Shown one piece after another: positions 1 to 6,763 of a DNA stretch of 7,105 nucleotides (its first letter is position 1; every line of letters begins with the position of its first letter). The stretch is from Syntrophobacter sp. SbD2. Lineage in GTDB: Bacteria; Desulfobacterota; Syntrophobacteria; Syntrophobacterales; Syntrophobacteraceae. The DNA lies in the NCBI GenBank assembly GCA_900290385.1, contig OMSV01000046.1:1-7105 (forward strand). Direction: 5' to 3'. A program made the position numbers and the translations under genes. The notes under the pieces were generated by a model, which saw only the letters and a program-made list of their open reading frames with translations, did no database searches and was not told where the DNA came from.

Positions 1-1236
1 CCTTGCAGTATCGACTCCTATTGGGGAATTTCGCGGCAGCGCTACTGGGGGGCGCCCATTCCGATCATTTACTGTGAGAAGTGCGGTGTTGTGCCGGTCC
101 CCGAGCACGACCTGCCCGTTGTGCTCCCCCTGGATGTGGAGCTTCTGGAAAACGGCGGCTCCCCGCTGCCCGTCCACAAGCCTTTCTACTCCACCGCCTG
201 CCCGAAGTGCGGGGCCGATGCGCGGCGTGAGACCGACACCATGGACACCTTCGTTGAATCCTCCTGGTACTTTGCCCGATTCGCCTGTCCTGACTTCGAG
301 GGCGGCCCGCTCGACAGGGAACGGGCCCACTACTGGATGCCGGTTGACCAGTACATCGGCGGCATAGAACACGCCGTTTTGCATCTGCTCTATTCGAGAT
401 TTTTTGTAAAGGTCTTGCGCGACATGGGATATCTACAGACCGATGAGCCTTTCCGGAACCTTCTCACACAGGGAATGGTCATAAAAGACGGCTTCAAAAT
501 GAGCAAATCGAAGGGAAACGTGGTGGACCCCGATGAAATGATTCAGGCATACGGAGCGGATACGGTGCGCCTCTTCTGCCTGTTCGCCTCACCGCCCGAA
601 AAGGACCTCGACTGGAGCGACCAGGGGGTGGAAGGTTCTTTTCGGTTTCTTTCCAGGATGTGGCGGCTGGCTTCCGAAAACCTCGACGCCCTGAAGTCCT
701 CTGGTCCCTGCCGGGGCGAAACCCCTCTTGACAAAGATCTTGCCCAACTCCGCCGCAAGACTCACCAGACAATAAAAAAGGTTACGGAGGATATTCGCGA
801 AAGGTTCCATTTTAACACGGCCATCGCCGCCATTATGGAGCTTGTGAATCTGATCCACCAGGTGCTCGACGGCCGGACGGCGGACCCCACGGTCTGGCCG
901 GTAGTCAGGGAAGCCGTTGAGGCCGCAATAGTCATCTCATCGCCCATGGTTCCACACATTTGCGAGGAACTCTGGAGAATCCTCGGCCATCAAGAGCTTC
1001 TTCTGGATACTGGTTGGCCCAAATGGGACGCTCAGGCGCTCAAAGCCGAGGAAATGCTCATCGTCGTCCAGATCAATGGAAAACTGCGAAGCAAGATAAC
1101 CGCTCCGGCGGACGCCACCGATGAGGAACTGGAGGATATAGCGCTCAAGGATTTCAGGATAAGAGATTTCCTCGAAGGAAAACAGGTCAGGAAAGTAATC
1201 GTTGTGCCAAAGAAGCTGATAAATATTGTAGTATAG
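1..1236 (+). CDS. leuS: Leucyl-tRNA synthetase, C-terminal half (5' end outside window)
   Basis: This class I synthetase charges tRNA-Leu with leucine in the cytoplasm. About 410 codons are visible, roughly the second half of a protein that is usually 800-870 residues. In order I see: the end of the catalytic fold ([16 protein letters not shown], bases 19-66); a zinc-knuckle insertion with CxxC pairs at bases 73-84 and 199-210; the DTFVESSWY and [17 protein letters not shown] blocks; the signature KMSKS loop at 496-510, followed by GNVVDP; the helical anticodon-binding domain; and a C-terminal tail with [10 protein letters not shown]. The stop is TAG at 1234-1236. The editing domain lies upstream of the window. 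The first six codons do not fit the family in this frame, whereas frame 3 reads LQYRL, so a 2-base frame break is suspected at 18-21. lptE and holA follow on the same strand, the classic arrangement. Identity is near certain; the integrity of the 5' end is not. Confidence 0.97.
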   Translation, partial: PCSIDSYWGISRQRYWGAPIPIIYCEKCGVVPVPEHDLPVVLPLDVELLENGGSPLPVHKPFYSTACPKCGADARRETDTMDTFVESSWYFARFACPDFEGGPLDRERAHYWMPVDQYIGGIEHAVLHLLYSRFFVKVLRDMGYLQTDEPFRNLLTQGMVIKDGFKMSKSKGNVVDPDEMIQAYGADTVRLFCLFASPPEKDLDWSDQGVEGSFRFLSRMWRLASENLDALKSSGPCRGETPLDKDLAQLRRKTHQTIKKVTEDIRERFHFNTAIAAIMELVNLIHQVLDGRTADPTVWPVVREAVEAAIVISSPMVPHICEELWRILGHQELLLDTGWPKWDAQALKAEEMLIVVQINGKLRSKITAPADATDEELEDIALKDFRIRDFLEGKQVRKVIVVPKKLINIVV

Positions 1237-1328
1237 GCAAAGCAATGTTACGCGAACTCAGGCTTATGCCGTTCTTGCCAGGATAGTTGCCACAAATTCA
1301 AGTATATAGCATAGTGGGGGTGCTCGAC

Positions 1329-1886
1329 ATGGTTGCACGGAATCTTAAAGCAATATTGATAATAAGCTCCATCTCATTTTGCCTTGTCTCATGCGGCTAT
1401 CACTTCTCAGGCGAGGGCCAGGGGCCGAAACCAGGGCTGAAGTGTATCGCCATTCCTGTGTTCGATAACAAGACCTCAGAGCCGGACGCCGGGGCGATTT
1501 TCGCCGGGGCGCTAAGACAGGAATTTATGCGCAAAGGCGCTATGAAGGTAGTCCCCGTCGAACAGGCGGAAGCCGTATTCAAAGCGACCATCAAGAACAT
1601 TCAGACTCAGGCGGTTGCTCATGAACCCGTTGCCAATGTTGTGGCCAACCGGGTTACAGTGGAAACCCGGCTTGTTGTGACCGTGGACATTAAATGCGAG
1701 GAAAAGGAAAGCCACAAAGTGCTCTGGGCCGACCCAAATTTCAGTTACTGGAAAGTTTACCAGGTGGAGGATAATCCGCTGCAGCCCAATCCGATTACCG
1801 GCTTTGAATACAGGCAGGCCGCACTCGGCTTTCTGGCCCGCGAGATGGCAACACGCATCCATGACAGATTTTTGAGCAACTTCTGA
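1329..1886 (+). CDS. lptE: LPS-assembly lipoprotein LptE
   Basis: LptE is the outer-membrane lipoprotein that plugs the LptD barrel and helps insert lipopolysaccharide into the outer leaflet. The 185-residue product has a short basic start, a hydrophobic stretch (residues 8-20) and a lipobox LVSC with the lipidated cysteine at position 22. The CGYHF that follows is typical of LptE. The mature part has the expected start (GLKCIAIPVFDNKT) and a central VTVETRLVVTVDI strand region. I chose ATG 1329 because it gives a normal signal peptide and has a G-rich ribosome site (1315-1320) 8 nt upstream. The frame is open back to a TTG at 1287, but that would add an unlikely leader. The gene lies 92 bp after leuS, and its TGA overlaps the holA ATG by one base. 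Overall sequence similarity in this family is weak, so the identification rests mainly on the N-terminus and on the leuS-lptE-holA context. Confidence 0.9.
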   Translation: MVARNLKAILIISSISFCLVSCGYHFSGEGQGPKPGLKCIAIPVFDNKTSEPDAGAIFAGALRQEFMRKGAMKVVPVEQAEAVFKATIKNIQTQAVAHEPVANVVANRVTVETRLVVTVDIKCEEKESHKVLWADPNFSYWKVYQVEDNPLQPNPITGFEYRQAALGFLAREMATRIHDRFLSNF

Positions 1887-2935
1887 TGCACGCCGAAGAT
1901 TTCCTCAAAGCGCTCGACGCCGGCAAGATAGATCCGGTATATCTTTTCGTTGGGGGGTCCGCTTTCCTTATGGAACAAGCCTGGAAGAAGCTGCTTTCAA
2001 GCTTGCTGCCGCAGCGGGGCAAAAACTTCAACGGCGAGAGGGTACGGGCAAAGGAAACAGAAGCAGGAAATGTGATCGAGCGGATGGCCACCACTCCAAT
2101 GTTTGGGGGGCGAAGGCTAATCATGGTAGACAATGTCGAGGCCTGGGGAAAAGGGGACCGTGCAGCCATGGAGGCTTTCGTGCAGCGAATCCCTCGCTCG
2201 GCATGTCTCGTCATGACAGCCTTAGACAGGAAAAACGTCGAAGCACTTGCAAAAGCGGTTGAAACCAAAGGTAAGGTCGTCCAGTTTCGATCTCCCGGTG
2301 ATAAGGAGGCCCTGCGCTGGTTGATCGAAAGATGCACGCAACTCGGGAAAATTCTCTCCCACCGTGCCGCGTTCCTCCTGGTTGAGATGGTCGGAAGCGA
2401 TATGCATGCTCTCGCATCCGAGTTGGACAAGATTTGCACCTTCGTCGGGGAACGTGATCGGATCGAAACTGAGGACATCCTCGAAACCGCCAGCTCTCAG
2501 AGAAGTTTCTCCGCGTTCGACATGCTGGATCACCTCAAAGCGCAGCAGGCGGACAAAGCCCTAAGGTCCCTGAGAAGCCTTATCCTCTCCGGTGAGATCC
2601 CTTTGAAGATTCTCTCGACCCTGGCCTGGCAGATTCGTATTGTGTGGCAGGTTAAAGACGGTCTGCGGCAGGGCATATCGGAAGCCGAACTGGCTGCACG
2701 GCTGAAATCGCATCCTTTCGTGATCAAAAAGGCCCGGGAACAGGCCGTTCGCTTTTCGGACGCAGACTTGTACAGAGTGATTGAGGCTATCGCTAAGACG
2801 GACATCGCGATCAAGAGCACGGGTACGCCCCCCGAGCTGTTGCTCGAAGAGCTGGTCCTCGATCTTTGCATGGACGGCAAAAAGCCCTCCATCACCCCTG
2901 GAAGGCAAGAAAAGGAAATGCGGCACAGAAACTAA
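1886..2935 (+). CDS. holA: DNA polymerase III subunit delta
   Basis: Delta is the clamp-loader subunit that opens the beta sliding clamp so it can be placed on DNA. The 349-residue product has the usual family length. The N-terminal AAA+-like domain begins with DPVYLFVGGSAFLMEQA (residues 16-32), the counterpart of the family's 'xVYLLxGxExxLxxxA' block. No Walker A motif is visible, as expected for delta. The C-terminal collar domain shows the typical pattern from residue 238 (IPLKILSTLAWQIRIVWQVK) and again at residue 276 (HPFVIKKAREQAVRF). The start ATG overlaps the lptE stop (TGATG) and has no strong Shine-Dalgarno, which suggests translational coupling to lptE. Its TAA overlaps the stop codon of the convergent rpsT, and its last codons also encode a terminator used by rpsT on the other strand. 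Confidence 0.95.
   Translation: MHAEDFLKALDAGKIDPVYLFVGGSAFLMEQAWKKLLSSLLPQRGKNFNGERVRAKETEAGNVIERMATTPMFGGRRLIMVDNVEAWGKGDRAAMEAFVQRIPRSACLVMTALDRKNVEALAKAVETKGKVVQFRSPGDKEALRWLIERCTQLGKILSHRAAFLLVEMVGSDMHALASELDKICTFVGERDRIETEDILETASSQRSFSAFDMLDHLKAQQADKALRSLRSLILSGEIPLKILSTLAWQIRIVWQVKDGLRQGISEAELAARLKSHPFVIKKAREQAVRFSDADLYRVIEAIAKTDIAIKSTGTPPELLLEELVLDLCMDGKKPSITPGRQEKEMRHRN
2879..2906 (-). terminator. Intrinsic terminator of rpsT, inside the holA 3' end
   Basis: Read on the minus strand this is an 8-bp stem, GCCTTCCA / TGGAGGGC, with a 7-nt loop, followed directly by TTTTT (2883-2879). It begins 25 nt after the rpsT stop codon. One of the eight pairs is G-U in the minus-strand RNA. In the plus-strand RNA the same position would be a C-A mismatch and the T tract would lie on the wrong side, so the element points to minus-strand transcription. 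It lies entirely within the last codons of holA. Confidence 0.8.
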
Positions 2936-3192
2936 AGAGCGTTGACTTCGCGGGTCAGGCGGGAAATTTTCCGTGAGGCCGTATTCTTATGGACAACGCC
3001 TTTCGAGGCGGTTTTAGCAATCACCGAGATCGCCTTCTTCAATTGTTCGGCAGCCTTTTCAGGCGACTTGCCGGCTATGGCCTCATCGAGGTTCCTTATC
3101 ACGTTTTTCATCCTGGTCTTTCGGGAGCGGTTTCGCACCCGCTGCTCCTCACTCTGTCTCGCCCTCTTGATAGCTGACTTATGGTTGGCCAA
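2932..3192 (-). CDS. rpsT: 30S ribosomal protein S20
   Basis: S20 is a primary 16S rRNA-binding protein of the small subunit. The 86-residue basic protein starts MANHKSAIKRARQSEEQR and carries the conserved LDEAIAGKSPEKAAEQLKKAI and KNTASRKISRLT segments; length and sequence are typical. The start codon is TTG (plus bases 3190-3192 read CAA). It is supported by a perfect AAGGAGG (3199-3205) at 6-nt spacing and by the conserved N-terminus; no in-frame ATG fits. E. coli rpsT also starts at UUG, a feature connected there with autogenous translational control. The gene is downstream of ftsH on the same strand but has its own promoter and terminator. Its TAG overlaps the holA TAA (2932-2935, CTAA). 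Confidence 0.97.
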   Translation of the reverse strand: MANHKSAIKRARQSEEQRVRNRSRKTRMKNVIRNLDEAIAGKSPEKAAEQLKKAISVIAKTASKGVVHKNTASRKISRLTREVNAL

Positions 3193-3198
3193 TCCAAA

Positions 3199-3241
3199 CC
3201 TCCTTGAGATTCACCGGCGTAAATCCGGCATGCCGGTCAAG
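3199..3241 (-). promoter_or_regulatory. rpsT leader with self-complementary CCGG blocks and Shine-Dalgarno
   Basis: The predicted untranslated leader (about 3250 to 3193) contains three self-complementary CCGG blocks. The first two form the perfect palindrome CCGGCATGCCGG (3225-3236), and the third lies at 3214-3217. ACCGGC can pair with GCCGGT over 6 bp (3232-3237 with 3213-3218). The stem can be extended across a 6-nt bulge by CTTG/CAAG (3238-3241 with 3203-3206), which would cover the first bases of the AAGGAGG ribosome site. Alternative pairings between neighbouring CCGG blocks exclude this one. A role in S20 autoregulation is inference. Confidence 0.45.
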
Positions 3242-3256
3242 ATGCACAAGAGTACT

Positions 3257-3286
3257 TATATACATCTAATGAAGAAGAGATGTCAA
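3257..3286 (-). promoter_or_regulatory. Sigma70-type promoter of rpsT
   Basis: On the minus strand there is a perfect -35 TTGACA (plus 3281-3286), an 18-bp spacer and a -10 TATATA (3257-3262, 4 of 6 consensus bases). TATAAG overlaps it two bases further downstream. Initiation near 3250 would give a leader of about 57 nt. It lies in the 133-bp gap between ftsH and rpsT, so rpsT can be expressed independently of ftsH. Confidence 0.7.
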
Positions 3287-3325
3287 GCAGGATTCGGGAA
3301 TCAAAAATGGGTATCCACCACTAAT

Positions 3326-5245
3326 TCAGGCGACCTGTTTTGAATCGTCTTTGGCTACCATGGCCTTTACTTCGTCCATGAATTTCTTTAGCTCCTCGCC
3401 GTCGATGGATTCTTTTTCAAGCAGGATTCTGGCCAGTTTCTCAAGCATGTCGCGCCGATGAGTCAGAATCTTGCTCACATTCCCGTGCGTTTCTTCGATT
3501 ATGCCGGCTATCTCCTCGTCAATCTGCTGGGCGGTCTTTTCGCTGAACTCCCTGCCTTGTGAACCCATGCCAAGATCGAGGTGCGCAGAGCGCGGTTCGC
3601 TGACAAAGGTAAGGGGGCCGAGCTTTTCGCTCATTCCGTATTCCATGATCATGCGGCGCGCTATGTCGGTTGCGCGCTGAAGGTCGTTCTGAGCGCCGGT
3701 CGAGATGTCGCCGAAAATGATCTCCTCTGAAACCCTGCCGCCTAGCAGCACTTTCAGTCTGTCAAGAAGTTCTCCTCTCGTCATGAGGTATCTGTCTTCG
3801 GTTGGCAACTGCTGGGTGTACCCCAGGGCAGCGATACCGCGTGGAATAATGGAGATTTTGCTGACTGGATCGGTGTTGGGAAGCACCATTGCAACAAGCG
3901 CGTGGCCCGATTCATGGTAGGCGACGATTTCCTTCTCTTTGGGGTTCATCACCCTGTTTCTTTTTTCGATCCCGCCAATTATTCGGTCAGCGGCTTCTTT
4001 AAAGTCGGCCATTGTGACCTCATCCCGGTCGCGTCTTGCCGCAATCAAAGCCGCCTCATTGATGAGGTTGGCAAGATCGGCGCCCACGAACCCCGGAGTC
4101 ATGGCCGCAATTGTCTTTAGCTCGACGTCAGGACCCAGCGTGACCCCTTTTGCATGAACATGCAAAATAGCTTCTCTACCTCGAATGTCGGGCTTGTCGA
4201 TTGCCACGTGCCGGTCGAAACGACCGGGCCTCAGCAATGCCTGGTCGAGTATTTCGGGGCGGTTTGTCGCGGCTATTATGATTACTCCGGCCCGTTGATC
4301 GAAACCGTCCATCTCAACCAGGAGTTGGTTCAGTGTCTGCTCCCTTTCATCATGACCTCCGATAGGATTCAGGCCGCGCGCCTTGCCCAAAGCGTCCAAC
4401 TCGTCCACGAAAATGATGCATGGAGCGTGCTCCTTTGCCTGGCCGAAAAGATCTCGCACACGCGCCGCGCCAACACCGACAAACATCTCGACGAACTCCG
4501 ACCCGCTCATGCTGAAGAAAGGCACTCCGGCCTCTCCCGCTACGGCACGCGCAAGCAGGGTCTTACCCGTCCCAGGCGCACCCAAGAGCAGAAGCCCCTT
4601 GGGGATTTTGCCTCCAAGCCTCTGGAACTTGCCCGGGTCCCTCAGAAATCCGACGATCTCCTCAAGTTCAGCCTTTGCCTCGTCTATGCCGGCCACATCA
4701 TCGAATGTTACGCTAATCTCTTTTTCGGCGTAAATCTTCACCTTCGCCTTGCCAACCGAGAGCACTCCCTGAGGTCCGCTTCCCATGCGCCGCATGAGAA
4801 AGCTCCAGAAAAAGAAAAATATAGCCAGCGGCAGCAGCCAGGAAATCAGCACGCCAAGCCACTTACTGTCGGAAGAGCCGCTGAATTTTATCCCCTGGGC
4901 TTCAAGGTCTTTTACCAGATCGGGGTCTTCAACCCGCACGGCGCTCACAGATTTGTTGGGTCCTTGTGCATCTTTTAGCGCAGCAGTAACTGTATCGGGA
5001 CTGAGCGTCACGCTCTCCACTTTCCCGGTCCTGACCAACTGCTTGAATTCGGAATATGAGACCCGGTTTGCCTGCTGCTCGGTCATCAGCGTTTGAAACC
5101 ACATGATCACAAGCAGCGCCGCGATGAAATACCAGATTGAAAAATGCACCTTGCGCTGGTCCTGTTTTCTACCTCCATCCCCCGAGGGCCCTCTGAAATG
5201 ATTCATAAATTTACTCAACGGATCTTTCTGTTCGTCATTCGCCAT
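3326..5245 (-). CDS. ftsH: ATP-dependent zinc metalloprotease FtsH
   Basis: FtsH is a hexameric inner-membrane AAA+ protease that extracts and degrades misassembled membrane proteins and some regulators; in E. coli it controls LpxC and hence LPS synthesis. The 639-residue product is full length. TM1 spans about residues 35-52, a periplasmic domain follows, and TM2 spans about 129-151. The AAA+ module has Walker A GAPGTGKT at 222-229, the pore loop MFVGVG, Walker [12 protein letters not shown] and the second region of homology ([21 protein letters not shown]). The protease has HESGH at 444-448 and the likely third zinc ligand D521 (in NDLQRAT). Walker B reads [11 protein letters not shown] where E. 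coli has DEIDAVGRQRG, a conservative variant. The ATG at 5245 has GAGGGG (5256-5261) 10 nt upstream. The gene is divergent from mlaA, and rpsT follows 133 bp downstream. No convincing terminator is seen after the stop. Confidence 0.98.
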   Translation of the reverse strand: MANDEQKDPLSKFMNHFRGPSGDGGRKQDQRKVHFSIWYFIAALLVIMWFQTLMTEQQANRVSYSEFKQLVRTGKVESVTLSPDTVTAALKDAQGPNKSVSAVRVEDPDLVKDLEAQGIKFSGSSDSKWLGVLISWLLPLAIFFFFWSFLMRRMGSGPQGVLSVGKAKVKIYAEKEISVTFDDVAGIDEAKAELEEIVGFLRDPGKFQRLGGKIPKGLLLLGAPGTGKTLLARAVAGEAGVPFFSMSGSEFVEMFVGVGAARVRDLFGQAKEHAPCIIFVDELDALGKARGLNPIGGHDEREQTLNQLLVEMDGFDQRAGVIIIAATNRPEILDQALLRPGRFDRHVAIDKPDIRGREAILHVHAKGVTLGPDVELKTIAAMTPGFVGADLANLINEAALIAARRDRDEVTMADFKEAADRIIGGIEKRNRVMNPKEKEIVAYHESGHALVAMVLPNTDPVSKISIIPRGIAALGYTQQLPTEDRYLMTRGELLDRLKVLLGGRVSEEIIFGDISTGAQNDLQRATDIARRMIMEYGMSEKLGPLTFVSEPRSAHLDLGMGSQGREFSEKTAQQIDEEIAGIIEETHGNVSKILTHRRDMLEKLARILLEKESIDGEELKKFMDEVKAMVAKDDSKQVA

Positions 5246-5304
5246 TTTTGTCAGTCCCCTCTTTTACGCCCGCAGAAAATTACCCCCAGCTCTGTCGGAG
5301 GTCG

Positions 5305-5320
5305 TTCCCCGGTTGGGGAA
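5305..5320. repeat. Perfect 6-bp inverted repeat in the ftsH leader
   Basis: TTCCCC and GGGGAA are separated by GGTT, giving a compact hairpin in the ftsH 5' untranslated region, about 60 nt before the start codon. No T tract follows in the ftsH (minus) direction, so it is not an obvious attenuator. Its function is unknown. Confidence 0.4.
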
Positions 5321-5323
5321 AAC

Positions 5324-5355
5324 ATGAGTCCCAAAATATTCCGGGCCAGACTCAT
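5324..5355. repeat. Dyad ATGAGTC-N18-GACTCAT, possible operator
   Basis: Two perfect 7-bp inverted arms (5324-5330 and 5349-5355) are 18 bp apart in the divergent ftsH/mlaA region. The right arm abuts the candidate ftsH -10 and covers its predicted start site, a common place for a repressor site or a 5' mRNA stem. I do not recognise a specific regulator motif, and an 18-bp gap can arise by chance. Confidence 0.35.
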
Positions 5356-5358
5356 TAA

Positions 5359-5386
5359 AATATATTACAGCTTAGAGCCCGCGCAA
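5359..5386 (-). promoter_or_regulatory. Candidate promoter of ftsH
   Basis: On the minus strand, TTGCGC (5381-5386) is followed after 16 bp by TATATT (5359-5364), which matches 5 of 6 -10 bases. The -35 is poor. This would give a leader of about 107 nt. The surroundings are AT-rich and other -10-like hexamers overlap. I found no clear sigma32 (heat-shock) element, although ftsH is heat-inducible in other bacteria. Confidence 0.3.
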
Positions 5387-5474
5387 TCCGATATATAGAA
5401 TTAAGTGCGTGCGACAGCAGAAAGCGGCCTGTCACAGCGGGTGTCAAACGCGCGCTCGCTCATACATAATTTAC

Positions 5475-5503
5475 TTGCACTCTCGAATGGTCATATCTAT
5501 ATA
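5475..5503 (+). promoter_or_regulatory. Candidate promoter of mlaA
   Basis: TTGCAC (5475-5480), a 17-bp spacer and TATATA (5498-5503) form a plausible sigma70-type promoter with a weak -35. Transcription would begin near 5510, leaving about 30 nt before the TTG at 5540. That leaves no leader for the upstream in-frame ATG at 5510 and supports the TTG start. Confidence 0.4.
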
Positions 5504-5539
5504 GGAACGATGACCGCTATTTCAACGAGGAGGCAAACT

Positions 5540-6301
5540 TTGAAGACAAAGGGCAATTATTTCGAAGTTGGGTTAATTTCTTTTCTGATTTTCGCCTTTT
5601 TGAGTTCTCCATTCATGACCAGTGAGTCAGGATTCAATACGGCCCTTGCCGCTGCGCAACAAACCGCCGGACCTGCCGAAGGGGATCAAAATGAACGGGC
5701 GGTCAATGATCCTTATGAACATTTTAACAGGCAAATCTTCGGCTTTAACGACAGCCTCTATTTTGGCGTGGTCAAGCCCGTAGCGCAGGGGTATTCAGCC
5801 TTGATGCCGGCCGACCTTCGCGAAGCGATCAGAAACGGGTTCCACAATCTGCTTTTCCCGTCCCGTTTCGTCAATTTTATACTCCAGGCAAAATGGGATA
5901 AGCCAGGAAATGAGACACTCCGTTTCATCATAAATTCGTCGATGGGCATGGCCGGCTTGTTGGATCTTGCCCAGTGCGGGCTCGCACTCCAAAGCTGTGA
6001 GTCAGACTTCGGGCAGACACTTGCCCTTTGGGGTGTTTGCCCAGGCCCGTTCCTGATTATCCCGGTGCTCGGCCCGTCAAATCCCAGAGACCTCTTCGGC
6101 TTTGGGGTAGATACTGCCATGGACCCGCTGGTCTGGGCCCCTGCAACATGGTGGGTGACCCTTTCTGCTGAGACCGGAAGATACGTAAACCGTATTTCAC
6201 TGCAAATCGGTCAATACGAGGAATTAAAAAGAGCTTCGCTCGATCCATATATCGCCATGCGAGATGCTTATATCCAGTATAGGGAGCACCTCATGCACTA
6301 G
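5540..6301 (+). CDS. mlaA: MlaA/VacJ-family outer-membrane phospholipid-removal protein, no lipobox
   Basis: MlaA sits in the outer membrane and removes phospholipids from the outer leaflet for return to the inner membrane by the Mla pathway. Family hallmarks are DPYEHFNRQIFGFND (residues 57-71), VVKPVAQGY, NLLFPSRFVNFILQ, RFIINSSMGMAGLLD and DFGQTLALWGV..GPFLIIPVLGPSNPRD (from residue 156). At 253 residues it is close to E. coli MlaA. I chose TTG 5540 because a perfect AGGAGG (5528-5533) lies 6 nt before it and it begins a normal signal-peptide n-region (MKTKGNYF), with a hydrophobic core at about 10-25. ATG 5510 is possible but has only a badly spaced AGGA, and the frame stays open to 5405. 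There is no cysteine before residue 140, so the lipid anchor typical of MlaA is absent. Cleavage near ALAAAQQ (35-41) or retention as a membrane anchor is inferred. No other mla genes are in view. Confidence 0.9.
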   Translation: MKTKGNYFEVGLISFLIFAFLSSPFMTSESGFNTALAAAQQTAGPAEGDQNERAVNDPYEHFNRQIFGFNDSLYFGVVKPVAQGYSALMPADLREAIRNGFHNLLFPSRFVNFILQAKWDKPGNETLRFIINSSMGMAGLLDLAQCGLALQSCESDFGQTLALWGVCPGPFLIIPVLGPSNPRDLFGFGVDTAMDPLVWAPATWWVTLSAETGRYVNRISLQIGQYEELKRASLDPYIAMRDAYIQYREHLMH

Positions 6302-6347
6302 CGCCGGTATATGCTTTCGTGAACGCTCATTTGAGTAGTTGTTTCTG

Positions 6348-6376
6348 TTGATTTTTATGTAACACAAATTTAGAAT
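6348..6376 (+). promoter_or_regulatory. Sigma70-type promoter of the cold-shock gene
   Basis: TTGATT (6348-6353), a 17-bp spacer and TAGAAT (6371-6376, 5 of 6) form a good promoter 47 bp after mlaA. The predicted start near 6383 gives a leader of about 130 nt before the cold-shock ATG. I see no terminator between mlaA and this promoter, so some read-through is possible. Confidence 0.65.
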
Positions 6377-6382
6377 GAAGCG

Positions 6383-6511
6383 ATCTGTGCTTTTGAGGTC
6401 GGTATTTGGGGTTTGCCGCAGAATCGGTCTTTCGCCTTGTAAGACGTTTCCGCAAGTCGCTCCAATAACGCACCAGGCTGGAATCTATCAATCATGTGAA
6501 AGGAATCTGTA
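6383..6511 (+). promoter_or_regulatory. Long 5' untranslated leader of the cold-shock gene
   Basis: About 130 nt separate the predicted transcript start from the ATG, with no credible reading frame. Long structured leaders are known for cspA-type genes, where they control mRNA stability and translation in the cold. I did not find the E. coli cold-box sequence, and only short inverted repeats are visible. An AAAGGA ribosome site lies at 6499-6504, 7 nt before the ATG. Thermosensing is inferred from the family. Confidence 0.4.
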
Positions 6512-6712
6512 ATGGCGGAAGGTCGAGTGAAATGGTTCAACGAGCAAAAAGGGTATGGCTTTATCGAAATAGATGGCGCACCGGATGTTTTCGTTCATTT
6601 CAGCGCCATTGAAGGCGAGGGTTTCAAGACCCTGAGCGAAGGCCAGGAAGTAGTTTTCGAGATAGAAAAGGGGCAGAAGGGACCACAAGCGGTCAATGTC
6701 AGAAAAGTCTAA
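6512..6712 (+). CDS. CspA-family cold-shock protein
   Basis: This is a small single-domain nucleic-acid-binding protein of 66 residues that likely acts as an RNA chaperone. The whole protein is one cold-shock domain: [16 protein letters not shown] contains RNP1 (KGYGFI, residues 13-18), and VFVHFSAI (26-33) contains RNP2. It ends [10 protein letters not shown], the usual final strand. Several acidic residues and a length slightly below E. coli CspA (70) are normal for the family. It appears to be a single-gene transcription unit with its own promoter (6348-6376) and terminator (6764-6794). Paralogues are usual in bacteria, so the specific csp letter and whether it is truly cold-induced cannot be told from the sequence. 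Confidence 0.96.
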   Translation: MAEGRVKWFNEQKGYGFIEIDGAPDVFVHFSAIEGEGFKTLSEGQEVVFEIEKGQKGPQAVNVRKV

Positions 6713-6763
6713 GAGATGCTGCGAAGGTAATGGCGTATGCCGAATTTGACTTATCGCTGAGGG

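Noticed and set aside
1275..1292. Direct repeat TTGCCA...TTGCCA in the leuS-lptE gap
   Set aside because: Two 6-bp copies 12 bp apart are easily due to chance, and no further copies are seen.
1287..1315. Possible promoter before lptE (TTGCCA, 17 bp, CATAGT)
   Set aside because: The -35 matches 5 of 6 bases but the -10 only 4 of 6, and the gap after leuS is just 92 bp with lptE in the usual operon position. It may contribute but is not convincing enough to list.
1795..2478. A 227-codon minus-strand frame across the lptE/holA junction
   Set aside because: It spans two well-supported plus-strand genes, is rich in Ser/Arg as antisense frames often are, and has no family pattern.
3129..3151. AGCGG/CCGCT hairpin on the plus strand within rpsT, considered as terminator for the holA operon
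   Set aside because: It has no T tract after it, and it is explained by rpsT codons.
3293..3325. Possible ftsH terminator just after its stop (short GGT/ACC pairing followed by TTTTT on the minus strand)
   Set aside because: Only about 3 bp of stem can form, too weak for intrinsic termination. The nearby GATTC/GAATC stem has a 2-nt gap and no T run.
4154..4978. A 274-codon open frame on the plus strand opposite ftsH
   Set aside because: It lies wholly antisense to a complete, motif-rich ftsH. Its translation shows no recognisable domain, and its start (ATG inside ftsH) has no convincing ribosome site; it is a shadow of ftsH codon bias.
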